A DNA stretch of 64,000 bases from Lactobacillus corticis (GCF_018327645.1 NZ_BMAY01000001.1:235762-299761), one strand, 5' to 3'; positions 28,501 through 38,301 are shown, counted from the first letter of the stretch. The notes: generated by a model not told the origin, from the letters alone. Translations and numbers: made by a program.

Positions 28501-31500
28501 CTTGAAACTAACTCATAACCCAATCCTTCATAGTATGAAATCAAGCTGCTTAAACTGCTGCTTGGTTCAGTACCAACATTGCCATTGGAATTACCAGTGA
28601 AGCTAGTTGGAATTTCACTTGGAGCAGTCAAAGTTTTACCAGTTGTCTGATCAGTAATTGCAATTGTCAGCTGTTGCGGATTAGCAGCATAGGTAATATT
28701 AACAACTGCATCCCGATCGCTGGCTGTAACTGTCTGAGCTTCCACAACGCTTTGGCTAGGTGTATAACCACTAATTGCTTCTGGGTTATAGACTTCCCAA
28801 GTGTTGCTATCACTAGCAAGTTTCCAATCACCATAAGTAATTGCGGCAGGATCAACGGCGTCAAAGCTGGCATTTCTTTGGTACTTCACAACTTGGGTGA
28901 TTGTGGTGGTATTGCCATCAGGGTCTGTGACATTGATCGTTCGCGTAATGGTCTTATTCAAATCACTTTCAGCTACGCCCTCTGGATACGACTTGCTGGT
29001 GCCATCAATAGTATCAGTCGTAGTCTTAGGATTGCCTGGTTCAACGGTAATCGTCCGGTGAGCCATATGAATAGTAACGACTTGCTCAGTTTTATCGTCG
29101 TCATCATAAGATTTTGGAGCTGAATCAGCCTTAACCAAAGTGTAGCCTTGGCTTTCATAGTATGAAATCAGCTTAGCCATATTTTCACTGACGTCATCTT
29201 GAACCGCTCCGTCAGTTACACCGCTAAAGCTTGATTGGGCGCCATCAGCTGCAGCATCCAAAGCCTTGCCAGTGGTATCATCAACTACTTGAATTACTAA
29301 TGTTTGGGCATCAGCTGAGTAGTCAATTACCACACTGGCATCACTATCGGTTACAGCCACTTGCTTGGCACTGATTTTTCCTGGCAAAGCTGTATAGCCA
29401 GTGACAGTTGGGGCATTATATTCATCCCAAGTATCATCACTATTTTCTGCCGTCCAGCTTCCATAAGTAATTTCGCCGGTTACCGCATCGACAACTGCAT
29501 GACGAGTGTAAGTTACTGGCTGCGTGATGGTAATGGCCGTCGCATTTGGCAAGTTTACCTTGATAGTCCGCGTGATCGTCTTATTCAAATCACTTTCAGC
29601 AACGCCCTTTGGATAAGTTTGGCTGGTGCCATCAATTGGATCGTCAGGATTCTTTGGATCATTGGCCTCCACAGTTACGTACTTATGTTTCAAAACCAAG
29701 CTTACTGTTTGGTCAGTAGCATCATCAGTATCGTAATTGGCAGGAAGATCGCTTTGGCTTGCAACTTCATAGCCTTTAGCCTCGTAGTAACTAATTAATT
29801 GATCAAGACTAGTCTTCACGCTAGCAGGAACCTTGCCATCCGATTCACCAGTGAAATCAGTTGTAACGCCACTGGCACTTGGATCAAGCGTACTGCCCGT
29901 AGTAGTATCACTGACCTGAATTTGCAGCTTCTGCTGGTCTGGAGTATAGGTAATTACCAGGCTTTCGTCGCCATCGTCGACTGAAACCGTCTTGCTTGCA
30001 ACTGAATTCTGACTTGGCGTATAGCCGGCCAGCTTTTCAGGAGCATAGCTGTTCCAAATGTTGTTGGAACTAATCCATGAAGAATAGCTAACTGCTTTAG
30101 TTACCACATCAACTGTAGCAGTTCTGGTATAGGTAACCGGCTGCGTAATTGTTTGGCTAGTACCGTCTGGTTTGATAACCGTGATCGTTCTGGTAATCGT
30201 CTTGCTCAATTCAGTCTTGGTTAAACCAGCTGGATAAGTTTGGCTAGTACCATCAATGGTGGTACCTGCATCCTTTGGATCATCAGCAGTAACTGTTACT
30301 AGCTTATGCTGCAAGACCAGATTTACTTTCTGATCAGTTGCGTCATCATCGTCATAAGTAGTTGGCACGGAGTCGGTTGAGTACACTTCATAGCCAAGTT
30401 CAGCATAGTATTGTTGCAACTTTGCCAAACTGTGGTCAACACTGGCAGTATCAATTGCAGAATTGGAGTCGCCAACGAACTTGACTTTAATGTCGCTGGC
30501 TGTTGGATCTAGCGTTTCACCAGTCGTCTTATCGGTTACGACCACGTCCAAGTTCTGAGGATCGGCATAGTAGTAAATATCTACGCTCGCATCGCTGTCG
30601 GTCACAGCGACGATCTTCTCACTAACTGGTGAAGAACTGTCAGCCGTGTAGCCAGAAATAACAGGAGCGGTGTAGCTCTTCCAAACATTACCCTGGCTAG
30701 AAACTGTCCATGCGCCGTAAGTAACCTGCTGCGTTACCGCATCGACTTCAGCCTTTCTCGCATAGCTGACTGTCTGGGTAACGATTTCCTCAGAACCGTT
30801 TGGTTTGTGAACGGTAATCGTTCTGGTAATGCTCTTATTTAAATCAGTTTCAGCAACCCCAGCTGGGTAGTTTACTTCGGTTCCAGGGATGGTGTCGGTG
30901 GTGGTCTTCCCATCAGTTGGCTCAACGGTTACTAGTTTATGAGCAAAGTAAACCTTGATTACCTGTTCAGTCTCATCATCAGCATCGTAGTCAGCCGGAA
31001 CGTTGTCTTGTTCAACTAAAGTGTAACCCTGCTTTTCGTAGTAGGAAATCAGTTCAGCAACACTCTCAGCTACTGCGCTGGAAACTGCAGTATCGCTATA
31101 GCCACTGAAATTGTTGGTAATCCCGTCAACGTTAGCAGCCAGCTCCGCGCTATTTTTATCCTTATCATACAGTTTGATCGTTAAATGCTGAACATTTGGC
31201 TTGTAGGTGATTTCAACCGTTGCATCCTTATCTTCAGCAGTCACAGTTTGGGCTTCATACTTAGTTGGAACGGCTGTGTAACCATCAATCGTTTTAGCAT
31301 CATATTCATCCCAAGTTGGGTCCACACTGGTCCAGGCGTTATAAGTTACTGCGCCGGTGACTGCATCAACAACGGCTGATCTGGTAAAGACAGCATCTTG
31401 AACTACCCGGCCGGTAGTTTTATCAGGATAGTAAATGTTGATGGTCCGCGTAACCGTCCGATTCAGATCCGTCTTGGCAACGCCGTTTGGATAAGTCTGG

Positions 31501-34500
31501 CTAGTGCCGTCAATAGTCGTACCTTGATTCTTAGGATCATCTGCTGTTACTGTGACCAGCTTGTGTTTCAGCTTCAAGTTAACAACTTGGTCTACTGCAT
31601 CCGCCGTATCATACAAAGTTGGTACGCTGTCGGCACTTACGACTTCGTAGCCTAACTGTTCATAGTAAGCAATCAGCTGCTTAAAGTCGCTAGTTACGCT
31701 GGCATCAACTGTCGCATTTGAAGTACCAGTAAAGTGGCTGGTAATGCCGCTTGCAGTTGGATCCAAACTCTTATTAGTCGTCTCATCAGTTACAGCAAAA
31801 TGCAGGTACTGGTTATGAGCAGTGTACTTCAAGGTAATGCTGCTGTCAGCATCAGCACTCGATACCGTAACTTCTGGTGCCGATTCAGCCGTATAGCCGG
31901 CCAGCGGTTCAGGCGTATAAGCAGCCCAAGTATTGTTATCCGTCGTCCAGCTGCTGTAGCCGGTAATTTTACCAGTAACGGTATCAACAGTAGCCGTTCT
32001 GGTGTACTTGACCGCTTGCGTTAGCGTCTTCGTTGTCCCATCAGGATATGCAACGGTAATGGTCCGCGTAATGGTTTTATTCAAATCATTTTCGCCGACA
32101 CCATCAGGATACTTGGTGCTAGTGCCATCAATAGTGTCCGAACTAGTCTTAGGATCGCTCGGTTCAACGGTGACGCTTCCGTGTTTCAAAGTTACAGTTA
32201 CGGTTTGATTAGTTGCATCATCTGTATCATAAGTGTCCGGAATTGCCGATATTGCTACATAGTCATAACCTAAACCAGCATAGTAAGTCTTTAAGGCTGC
32301 AATTGCTGATTTTACCTTATCGGTATCAACCGCACCATTACTTGTCCCGGCAAAACTTGAAGTGTAATTTGCTGGAATCGTCAGATCAGAACCAGTCGTT
32401 TGATCATGTACTTTCAAGACAAGTTCTTGTGGATCAGCAGTATAGGTGATATCAGCAGTCTCATCCTTATCAGTTACGGCTACCTTTTTGCTATCAACTG
32501 AGCCTGAAACATGGGCAGTATAGCCTGCAAAACTTGGAACAGTGTAGGCATCCCAAGTGCCATCACTCGACGTCCAATCGCTATAAGCAACCGCCTTGGT
32601 CACAGCATCAACAGTGGCAGTTCTAGTGTACTTGACCTCTTGGGTGACAACTTGCGCAGAACCACCGGGTACATGAACCGTAATCGTTCTGGTGATCGTC
32701 TTGTTCAGATCATTTTCACTAACACCGCTCGGATAAGTCTGCTCAGTACCATCAATGGTAGTCCCCTCATCCTTTGGTGCATCAGGCGTAACGGTAACCT
32801 TTTGGTGATTAAGCGTTAAGGTGACGTATTGCGGCGTCGCATCAGTCGTTGCGGCGAGGTTATCGGTTGAATCAAATTCTAAACTCGACAAGCTTGCCAG
32901 CAGACTTGCAAAGTCTTCATCCTTAATCGTGTAGCCTTTGGCCTTGTAGTACTGCAGCAATGTTGCCAAAGACGACTTCATGGTTGCAACCTGGCTATCA
33001 GTCAAGCTGGCACCAGTTGTTCCATCATAGGAAGCAGTTACCCCAGGAAGGTCCAGTGAAAGTTCTTCATTTTCCTTATCGCCATCAACCACTTTCAGCA
33101 AGTATTGTTGGTAGTCTGCTACATAAGTGACATTAACCGTCGTATCAGCAGTAGCTGAAGTTACAGTTTCAGCTGCTACTGCAGAAGCATTGTCAACTTC
33201 GCTGCTGGTGGTGCCATCGCTGGTTACGGTCTTAATAGTGTAGCCGGTCTTCGGCGTCAAAGCATATTCACTCCAAGAGCCGGTACTCCACGAGCCATAA
33301 GTTACCGCGCCAGTTACTGCATCAACAGTTGCTTGACGGGTTAATTTAACTGTTTGCTTTTCCGTCTCAGTACTGCCGTCAGGATAAGTGATGTTGATCG
33401 TCCGCGTAATTGTCTTGTTCAGATCATCTGCGGCAACGCCATCCGGATACTTTTGCTTGGTATCAGGAATCTGGTCGCTAGGAGTCTTAGGTGCATCTGG
33501 AGTAACGGTGACAAGCTTGTGCGTCAAAGTTATCGTTACAGTTTGGTTGGCAGCATCATCTGTATCATAAGTGCTTGGAATGTCTGTATTTGACTCGTAA
33601 ACGTACCCCAAACCTGCATAGTAAGTCTTCAGCGCTGCAATTGCCGACTTAACCTTGTCAGTATCAACTGCGCCATTACTCGTTCCGGCAAAACTTGAAG
33701 TGTAATCTGCTGGAATCGTCAGATCAGTATTTGTGGTTTGGTCATGAACTTTCAGATCAAGCACTTGCGGGTCAGCAGTATAGGTTACTGTTTCGGCAAT
33801 ATCAAGATTATTATCAAAGTTGGCATTATTAACAGTAACCGTTTGGGCAGCAACTGTAGCTGCACTTGGAGTATATCCTGTAAGTGCTTGAGACGTAACG
33901 GCCGCAAAAGTATAGCTAGCTGGATTCCAAGAACTATCATCCCAAGTTGTCGTATTAGTTACTAAATCAGTTGTCCCGGTTTCAGTGTAAGTCTGAGAAG
34001 CAGTAATATCATCAAAGGCTTTTGCGCCATTTTCATAAACATAATGAATTGTTCGCGTTACTGTCTTATTCCGACTAGCCTCCTGGGTGGCATGGCTATA
34101 GTTCAGGACAATGGTTTGCGGACTGCTGTCGGTTGTGGCAGCACCATTTTGCGTGGCATCAAAATTAAGACTTGCTAAAGCAAAATCACTATCGGTATAG
34201 GTCTTGTCGCCAAAAGTGATGGAATCAAGCTGGTAATGCAGTCCTGCCAGATAATTTTTAATCTTGGTAAGGGCGTCACTTAACCCATCGGCGGTTGATA
34301 AAGCAGCATTGGTCTTGCCGTTGAATACCGTAGTGTATTCAGCTGGAATCGTGATCGAGCTTGATGCGGTATTATCATGAGCTGAAATCTTTACTTCCTG
34401 ATTATCTGCTTCATAAGTCAATGCCGTTACAACCGTCTGCGTTGTATCAGCTGCAAATGACACAGTAAACGAACCGGCCCCAGCGGCAGTTTCATTAGTT

Positions 34501-34646
34501 AAGTGGTAACCATTGAGGTTGCTAACCGCACTTAATTCACTCTCAGTCAGTCCTGGTACATTGGCAATGGTGATCGTCCCATCGTCAATTTGCCGTAACT
34601 TCATATGAATTACCAGAAGCATCAACAGCAGTATAAGTGATGGCAC
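25599..34646 (-). CDS. Giant MucBP-repeat adhesin, C-terminal part with LPXTG anchor (split from its signal peptide by a frameshift)
   Basis: This open frame of up to 3015 codons encodes at least 13 Mub/MucBP-type repeats of about 180-200 aa. Each has a recurring DLNKTITRTI...PDG block, a W-containing turn and a YYE.LGYE block. After them come a Pro/Lys-rich wall-spanning stretch and a sortase signal LPQTG (about residues 2982-2986), a hydrophobic segment and an RRRKRR tail. It has no signal peptide of its own: the frame enters from the end of the upstream YSIRK-carrying frame, in a different phase. The two are halves of one roughly 4140-aa mucus-binding adhesin. The stated start is only the first ATG in the frame. 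As it stands, this part is unlikely to be exported. Confidence 0.85.
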   Translation of the reverse strand: MPSLILLLMLLVIHMKLRQIDDGTITIANVPGLTESELSAVSNLNGYHLTNETAAGAGSFTVSFAADTTQTVVTALTYEADNQEVKISAHDNTASSSITIPAEYTTVFNGKTNAALSTADGLSDALTKIKNYLAGLHYQLDSITFGDKTYTDSDFALASLNFDATQNGAATTDSSPQTIVLNYSHATQEASRNKTVTRTIHYVYENGAKAFDDITASQTYTETGTTDLVTNTTTWDDSSWNPASYTFAAVTSQALTGYTPSAATVAAQTVTVNNANFDNNLDIAETVTYTADPQVLDLKVHDQTTNTDLTIPADYTSSFAGTSNGAVDTDKVKSAIAALKTYYAGLGYVYESNTDIPSTYDTDDAANQTVTITLTHKLVTVTPDAPKTPSDQIPDTKQKYPDGVAADDLNKTITRTINITYPDGSTETEKQTVKLTRQATVDAVTGAVTYGSWSTGSWSEYALTPKTGYTIKTVTSDGTTSSEVDNASAVAAETVTSATADTTVNVTYVADYQQYLLKVVDGDKENEELSLDLPGVTASYDGTTGASLTDSQVATMKSSLATLLQYYKAKGYTIKDEDFASLLASLSSLEFDSTDNLAATTDATPQYVTLTLNHQKVTVTPDAPKDEGTTIDGTEQTYPSGVSENDLNKTITRTITVHVPGGSAQVVTQEVKYTRTATVDAVTKAVAYSDWTSSDGTWDAYTVPSFAGYTAHVSGSVDSKKVAVTDKDETADITYTADPQELVLKVHDQTTGSDLTIPANYTSSFAGTSNGAVDTDKVKSAIAALKTYYAGLGYDYVAISAIPDTYDTDDATNQTVTVTLKHGSVTVEPSDPKTSSDTIDGTSTKYPDGVGENDLNKTITRTITVAYPDGTTKTLTQAVKYTRTATVDTVTGKITGYSSWTTDNNTWAAYTPEPLAGYTAESAPEVTVSSADADSSITLKYTAHNQYLHFAVTDETTNKSLDPTASGITSHFTGTSNATVDASVTSDFKQLIAYYEQLGYEVVSADSVPTLYDTADAVDQVVNLKLKHKLVTVTADDPKNQGTTIDGTSQTYPNGVAKTDLNRTVTRTINIYYPDKTTGRVVQDAVFTRSAVVDAVTGAVTYNAWTSVDPTWDEYDAKTIDGYTAVPTKYEAQTVTAEDKDATVEITYKPNVQHLTIKLYDKDKNSAELAANVDGITNNFSGYSDTAVSSAVAESVAELISYYEKQGYTLVEQDNVPADYDADDETEQVIKVYFAHKLVTVEPTDGKTTTDTIPGTEVNYPAGVAETDLNKSITRTITVHKPNGSEEIVTQTVSYARKAEVDAVTQQVTYGAWTVSSQGNVWKSYTAPVISGYTADSSSPVSEKIVAVTDSDASVDIYYYADPQNLDVVVTDKTTGETLDPTASDIKVKFVGDSNSAIDTASVDHSLAKLQQYYAELGYEVYSTDSVPTTYDDDDATDQKVNLVLQHKLVTVTADDPKDAGTTIDGTSQTYPAGLTKTELSKTITRTITVIKPDGTSQTITQPVTYTRTATVDVVTKAVSYSSWISSNNIWNSYAPEKLAGYTPSQNSVASKTVSVDDGDESLVITYTPDQQKLQIQVSDTTTGSTLDPSASGVTTDFTGESDGKVPASVKTSLDQLISYYEAKGYEVASQSDLPANYDTDDATDQTVSLVLKHKYVTVEANDPKNPDDPIDGTSQTYPKGVAESDLNKTITRTIKVNLPNATAITITQPVTYTRHAVVDAVTGEITYGSWTAENSDDTWDEYNAPTVTGYTALPGKISAKQVAVTDSDASVVIDYSADAQTLVIQVVDDTTGKALDAAADGAQSSFSGVTDGAVQDDVSENMAKLISYYESQGYTLVKADSAPKSYDDDDKTEQVVTIHMAHRTITVEPGNPKTTTDTIDGTSKSYPEGVAESDLNKTITRTINVTDPDGNTTTITQVVKYQRNASFDAVDPAAITYGDWKLASDSNTWEVYNPEAISGYTPSQSVVEAQTVTASDRDAVVNITYAANPQQLTIAITDQTTGKTLTAPSEIPTSFTGNSNGNVGTEPSSSLSSLISYYEGLGYELVSSGSVPEKYDTDDAVDQVINLVLKHKTVTVTADNPKTTSDPIDGTKVNYPSGVSASDLNKTITRTITITYPDGTTETVTQPVNYARTATVDAVTGEVSYSEWTSGDNIWDKYTPEAVAGYTPSQSSVDAKSVAASDSNSTVAITYTPNTQKLAIVVKDADGNTLNANGSGITTNFTGDSDSSVGTKLSDNLKDLTAYYEGLGYDIVSTSTIPTTYDHDDKTDQTVKVTVKARIIPVSADDPKTSVDKISGTKQNYPEGVGESDLNRVITRTINVTDPDGTTKAITQTVKYTRNAIVNAVTGEVTYSAWTSENALWDVYDVPVIPGYKASQNVVNGQEVAPEMEDQTIDIDYAAQTQNLKFIATDETTGQTIDLTKSGITTSFAGNSNGVIPAEASQARQKLIDYLESLGYKVEAGSLPSKFDTDTAVDQTVSFNLTHKTESAQETKTITRTINVTDPDGRTKTITQPVKFTRTKTTDLVTKESTYTEWTSGNSQWTSVNVPTIPGYTASQNEVNGQEVTPEMEDQTIDIDYAAQAQNLKFIATDQTTGQTIDLTKSGITTSFAGNSNGTIPAEASQARQKLIDYLESLGYKVEAGSLPSKFDTDTAVDQTLSFNLTHKTESAQETKTITRTIKITSPDGRTKTITQPVKFTRTKTTDLVTKESAYTAWTSENSRWDAYDVPAIPGYTASQNEVNGQEVTPEMEDQTVNVGYTAQAQNLKFIATDETTGQSVDLTKSGITTSFTGTSNGTIPAEASQARQKLIAYLESLGYKVEAGSLPTKFDTDAGVDQTVSFNLTHKTESAQETKTITRTIRLHQPNGSVKEIKQTVVFTRTKTTDLVTKEDTYTAWTSENSQWASIIVPTISGYQASIKVVKAEKVTSDAENEIIDVTYSAIKPAKPAPTPKQPAKPQPKDNGRANATSTSKQPSQSEGQNELPQTGENNAAASVGILSMLLGLLGIGFERRRKRR
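25941..27560 (-). repeat. Three near-identical 540-bp tandem repeats in the MucBP adhesin
   Basis: The last three MucBP units repeat with an exact 540-bp (180-aa) period. For example, a GTCTTATGCGTCAAATTGAAG block recurs at about 26107, 26647 and 27187. Similarity is far higher than among the older upstream units, so these arose by recent duplication and can change copy number by recombination. Confidence 0.85.
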
Positions 34647-37600
34647 CAGTAATCTTGTTGACCGACTTAGTTACGATAAGACTAGTACTGCCAGTTGTAG
34701 GATCCTTTAAAGTCTGTTGGTCATTCTTGTAGGTAAACTGTCGCTGAACCGTTTGGGTCGTTTCGGTCGTTCCCTGTTCCAGGACGTAAACTACCGTATC
34801 GCCATCAAAATAGTATCGAACAGTTGAACCAAATGCAGCCTCACTATTTGTTTCGTCATCAGTCCAGGTTTTTTCACCATTTTTAATCGTGGTGTTGCTA
34901 GTACTAAAGACATAGCCTTGGTCAATCAGAGCTTGAATCTTGGCTTGATCAGAACTACTGAATCCATTCAGGTTTTCTGGAAAATCAGTAGTTTTCATGG
35001 TGGTAGTACCATCGGCATATCTCTTGGTGTAGTCTAAATCGACAGTATGGGTTTGACCATCAGCATCAACATATTGTAAGGCCGTCTTAATGGTGGAAGT
35101 TCCGGCAATCGCAATACTTGAACTGGTGGTTGCCGCATTAGTTACGCCATTTGCATACATTGCCGCCTTCAAGGTAGCTGTCTTGCCACCATCGGCACCT
35201 AAACTAGGATCTATTCCCTTAAATACATAAATACTCGACAGTGTGCCTTGGGCTACCGTCCCCACGTCGATGGCAACGCTCTTAATTGTGCTCCAGTCGC
35301 TTACCTGATCAGCTGTTACCCAAGTTGAGCTATCACCGGTATTTGGTTGTGAATTCAGGCTAACGACTTTAGTTGAATAATAAACTGTCCCACTAGCAGC
35401 AGTAATTGCCCCAGTTAATTGGTAGTTAATGTTAGTTGGCAGGTTGACAACTACGACAATATTCTGGGCATCAGTATTGGTACTATTTTTAATGCCAATT
35501 TCGTAGTCCATAGCCGTTGAGCCCTTGTCATCAGAATTGCCATTAGTTGCAAAAACTCCACCTTGAGTATTACCACTTGCTTGGGCAACTGGTGAGAGAG
35601 AACTCATTGAGCTTACAGAAAAGCTATAGTTGCCCACTAAGTAAGTATTACTATCCGCATGACCCTCAGTATATTTACTATCAAAAGTGCTTTGATCACT
35701 AGCTAGACCATTAGACATCTTGGTATGCGGACTATAAATATAGACTTGCCCAGGGTAGCTGCCATTATCTGCTAACGCAGAGATTGCCACAAACATCGAA
35801 TTAGTGGCATTTGAGTGGGTATTAAACTTAAACTGCGTACCAGTGTAATCAATTTTGATTACTTCGCGCCCATTCACCCAAAAAGTTGAAATAGTTGGAT
35901 CGCCCTGCAGCCATTGATTTTTCCCAGTATATGAGGCATGTTGCGGCAAAACATAATAAAAAATTGGTTCATATACATAGCTAGTCGTATCTGATGAATT
36001 GCCTGTGGTATATACCGCAATTTGCCCAGATGCTTGATGCGTCCAAAGTCGCAAACTAGTAACTGGTTCGGCCGCAACGGTCTGAGTCCCGCTAAGCGTT
36101 CCGTTAATGCCAGTAGAATTACTAATCCAAGTTATCTTGGTGGTTAATTTATCATCGCTTTTTACCGCTGTACCATCATCATAGTTTGCAGCTAGATCAC
36201 CATAGACATAGAAATATCCACTTCCGCCAGAAGCAATTTCACTTGGTTTAAACTCAGCCGTGCGAATTGCGCTAGAACCACTAGCTTTAATTGTTTCCCC
36301 AGAAGCAGCACTTCCTGTTGATGTAGTTCCGTCGGCATAAGTCAGCGTATATTGCCAAGTAGTCGATCGATTATTGTCGGTTGTCTTTTCGGGTATTTTA
36401 ATACTAGTAGCATCAAAACCACTTGGAAGATTAATGGTGATAGCCGAATCAGTTAGGTTATAAATACTCCTATTAGTAATAAAAATCTGGTTTAAATATT
36501 CATGCTCATCGTCTTTCAACAAGATGCTATTATCGTCATGGGCACCGTTAACTGAAAAACCAACATTACCAACATTAGTAGAGTCCTTGGCTAGCAAGGT
36601 TTCTGAAAACTTTGGTCCGTTAAAGGTAACTGTAGTTCCCTTGGCATCAATTTTTTGAACCATAACTATATTGGAAGCAGCCGTTAAAGTCGTATCTTGT
36701 TCCGGCTGGTCAGTGAGATATGACCCAACCAGCTTATAACCAGCATAATCATCATTTGAATTATTCTGATTACCTGCACCCTTAGGGACAGTGATGATGA
36801 TGTCAGCTCCTGTAGCAGCTTGGGTAATTGTCGTCCCATCAGTAAAGTTATTTGCAGTGTTAGTTGCAGTTTCATCTAACTTAAAGGAATCAGGAACTGG
36901 AACAGTAATCGTTGTTCCATAGTTATCAGCTGAATTTACCCGATTACTAGGATAGGAAGTTGTGTCACTAACCCCGTTAGCTTCATTTATGTTCAAAGTA
37001 TAAGTATAATCAGTATTTGTCTTAACACCGGTTAAACTACTTGGTGACCGTGTGATTTTTGGCGAAGCTCCTGGAGTAATAGTGGCAGTAAAAGTCTTGG
37101 TTGTTGTTCCAATTGAATTGCCCGCACTATCAGTCCCACTAAGCGTCATTGCCACTTCATGAGTACCAATATCTGGCATTGGCGTTGGCTGTAAAGTATA
37201 GTTGCTTTGATCTCCAATAGTTGCGTGTAGGGTATATGTTCCATTCGAAGTAGCAGAAAATGCCATCACCCAAGTAGAGGAATTTGATTCATCGCTTATT
37301 ACCCCTCCATCAGCAGAACTATCATGTGAAGTGATACGGTAGGCCGAGCCTTTGGGAAAGGCTACTTTGATTTTGTCTCCAGCCTTAAGGGTAACATGGA
37401 CAACTACTTCAATATCGGTATTTAAACCATCGTTCCCAACAGTAGTTTGACTCAAAGTCATAGAAGAGTCAGTAATTCTAGTATTAGATTCTGTTTCTTC
37501 TGTACTACTGTTATCCGTACTGTCTGCACTTGCAGCTAAGGCACTAACGCTACTATCTAAACTAGAAGTGTCGGAACTAGTGGTTGAACTGGTACTATTG

Positions 37601-38028
37601 CTGGTTTCTGAGCTCTTTTCCGAGTCTGCAGTAGTACTGTTTGCAGCACTACTAGTTGAATCACTAGAAGTTGACTTAGCGGTGGTTGCATCACTTGCTA
37701 CTGAAGTGTCAGAACTAGCAGCACTAGTGCTACTTGAACTATTTGCAGTTGTAGTATCAGAACTAGACACACTACTGCTGCTTGAACTGCTTTCAACTGA
37801 AGCATCTGAACTAGTGGTACTCTCTGCACTTGAACTGCTTGAACTACTTGATGTAGAACTACTTGAACTTGACTCCGAACTAGTGGTGTTTGTAGTATCG
37901 GTTGCTGCGTGTGTTGTGTCGACCTGACCGTAGGTCATGAAAAGTGTCGAAAGCAAAACCGATGTAACTCCAATAGTCAGTTTGCGGATACTAAACCGCT
38001 GCTTAGAGTCATAATCACGCTTTTTCAT
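34585..38028 (-). CDS. Giant MucBP adhesin, N-terminal part with YSIRK signal peptide (truncated by a frameshift)
   Basis: This 1147-aa frame starts with a YSIRK-type signal (KQRFSIRKLTIGVTSVLLST, about residues 10-29, cleavage near THAA). A Ser/Thr-rich low-complexity stretch follows (about 44-170), then a large region with adhesin-like beta-sandwich character, and finally the beginning of a MucBP-like unit (TVQRQFTYKN). It ends in the middle of that unit at TGA with no anchor. The LPXTG-carrying remainder continues in another phase. A ribosome binding site (AGGGAG) precedes the ATG. If translated as is, a secreted, unanchored fragment would be produced. The single-gene interpretation is strong; the cause of the split is open. 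Confidence 0.87.
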   Translation of the reverse strand: MKKRDYDSKQRFSIRKLTIGVTSVLLSTLFMTYGQVDTTHAATDTTNTTSSESSSSSSTSSSSSSSSAESTTSSDASVESSSSSSSVSSSDTTTANSSSSTSAASSDTSVASDATTAKSTSSDSTSSAANSTTADSEKSSETSNSTSSTTSSDTSSLDSSVSALAASADSTDNSSTEETESNTRITDSSMTLSQTTVGNDGLNTDIEVVVHVTLKAGDKIKVAFPKGSAYRITSHDSSADGGVISDESNSSTWVMAFSATSNGTYTLHATIGDQSNYTLQPTPMPDIGTHEVAMTLSGTDSAGNSIGTTTKTFTATITPGASPKITRSPSSLTGVKTNTDYTYTLNINEANGVSDTTSYPSNRVNSADNYGTTITVPVPDSFKLDETATNTANNFTDGTTITQAATGADIIITVPKGAGNQNNSNDDYAGYKLVGSYLTDQPEQDTTLTAASNIVMVQKIDAKGTTVTFNGPKFSETLLAKDSTNVGNVGFSVNGAHDDNSILLKDDEHEYLNQIFITNRSIYNLTDSAITINLPSGFDATSIKIPEKTTDNNRSTTWQYTLTYADGTTSTGSAASGETIKASGSSAIRTAEFKPSEIASGGSGYFYVYGDLAANYDDGTAVKSDDKLTTKITWISNSTGINGTLSGTQTVAAEPVTSLRLWTHQASGQIAVYTTGNSSDTTSYVYEPIFYYVLPQHASYTGKNQWLQGDPTISTFWVNGREVIKIDYTGTQFKFNTHSNATNSMFVAISALADNGSYPGQVYIYSPHTKMSNGLASDQSTFDSKYTEGHADSNTYLVGNYSFSVSSMSSLSPVAQASGNTQGGVFATNGNSDDKGSTAMDYEIGIKNSTNTDAQNIVVVVNLPTNINYQLTGAITAASGTVYYSTKVVSLNSQPNTGDSSTWVTADQVSDWSTIKSVAIDVGTVAQGTLSSIYVFKGIDPSLGADGGKTATLKAAMYANGVTNAATTSSSIAIAGTSTIKTALQYVDADGQTHTVDLDYTKRYADGTTTMKTTDFPENLNGFSSSDQAKIQALIDQGYVFSTSNTTIKNGEKTWTDDETNSEAAFGSTVRYYFDGDTVVYVLEQGTTETTQTVQRQFTYKNDQQTLKDPTTGSTSLIVTKSVNKITGAITYTAVDASGNSYEVTAN
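34590..34604 (-). other. Frameshift site in the giant MucBP adhesin
   Basis: On the minus strand the sequence ACGGCAAATTGACGATGGG ends the N-terminal frame at TGA, while the C-terminal frame reads ATT GAC GAT GGG. Removing one base (an A or T of GCAAATTGAC) joins the frames as ...EVTA-x-DDGTITI. From the YSIRK start to the LPXTG stop is 12,430 bases, one more than a multiple of three. Confidence 0.82.
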
Positions 38029-38167
38029 ACTATTAACTCCCTAAAAACAAAAAAATAAAAGATGATACTTATCAATAAATTAGCCACAAAAAGGATAAGC
38101 ACAAAACGTTGACAGGCGTTTAGCTTTTTTTGCACATCAATTCTTCTAATTTACCTATCTTATTAAT

Positions 38168-38173
38168 ATTATA
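38168..38173 (-). promoter_or_regulatory. Possible -10 box of the MucBP adhesin
   Basis: A TATAAT on the minus strand lies about 140 bases before the adhesin ATG, in a very AT-rich stretch. The -35 box is weak. The leader (38029-38160) shows no clear structure. Confidence 0.35.
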
Positions 38174-38243
38174 CAACTATTTTACATTACTAATATTTTT
38201 ATATATGGATATGCCATAAGGGAATAATAATTGCCCATCAAAA

Positions 38244-38275
38244 AAGCCATTCTAGCTTTTCAGCTAAAATGACTT
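38244..38275 (-). terminator. Terminator of the VaFE/Cna-B surface protein locus
   Basis: On the minus strand, AAGTCATTTTAGCT-GAAA-AGCTAGAATGGCTT is followed by Ts, about 27 bases past the stop. Confidence 0.85.
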
Positions 38276-38301
38276 TTCTTTATCAGTTAACCCTAAGCAG
38301 A

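Noticed and set aside
25944..33965. Many long plus-strand ORFs inside the adhesin
   Set aside because: They are shadows of the repetitive minus-strand gene; they lack ribosome binding sites and recur with the repeat period.
34585..34646. Programmed +1 frameshift (AAT TGA C, like the prfB site) joining the adhesin halves
   Set aside because: TGA C is a weak stop context, but the P-site codon AAT re-pairs poorly after a +1 slip and no stimulatory Shine-Dalgarno-like sequence sits at the right distance. A simple indel is more likely.
37568..37927. Leu/Ser/Val-rich plus-strand ORF opposite the serine tract
   Set aside because: It is the reverse complement of Ser codon repeats and has no promoter or ribosome binding site.
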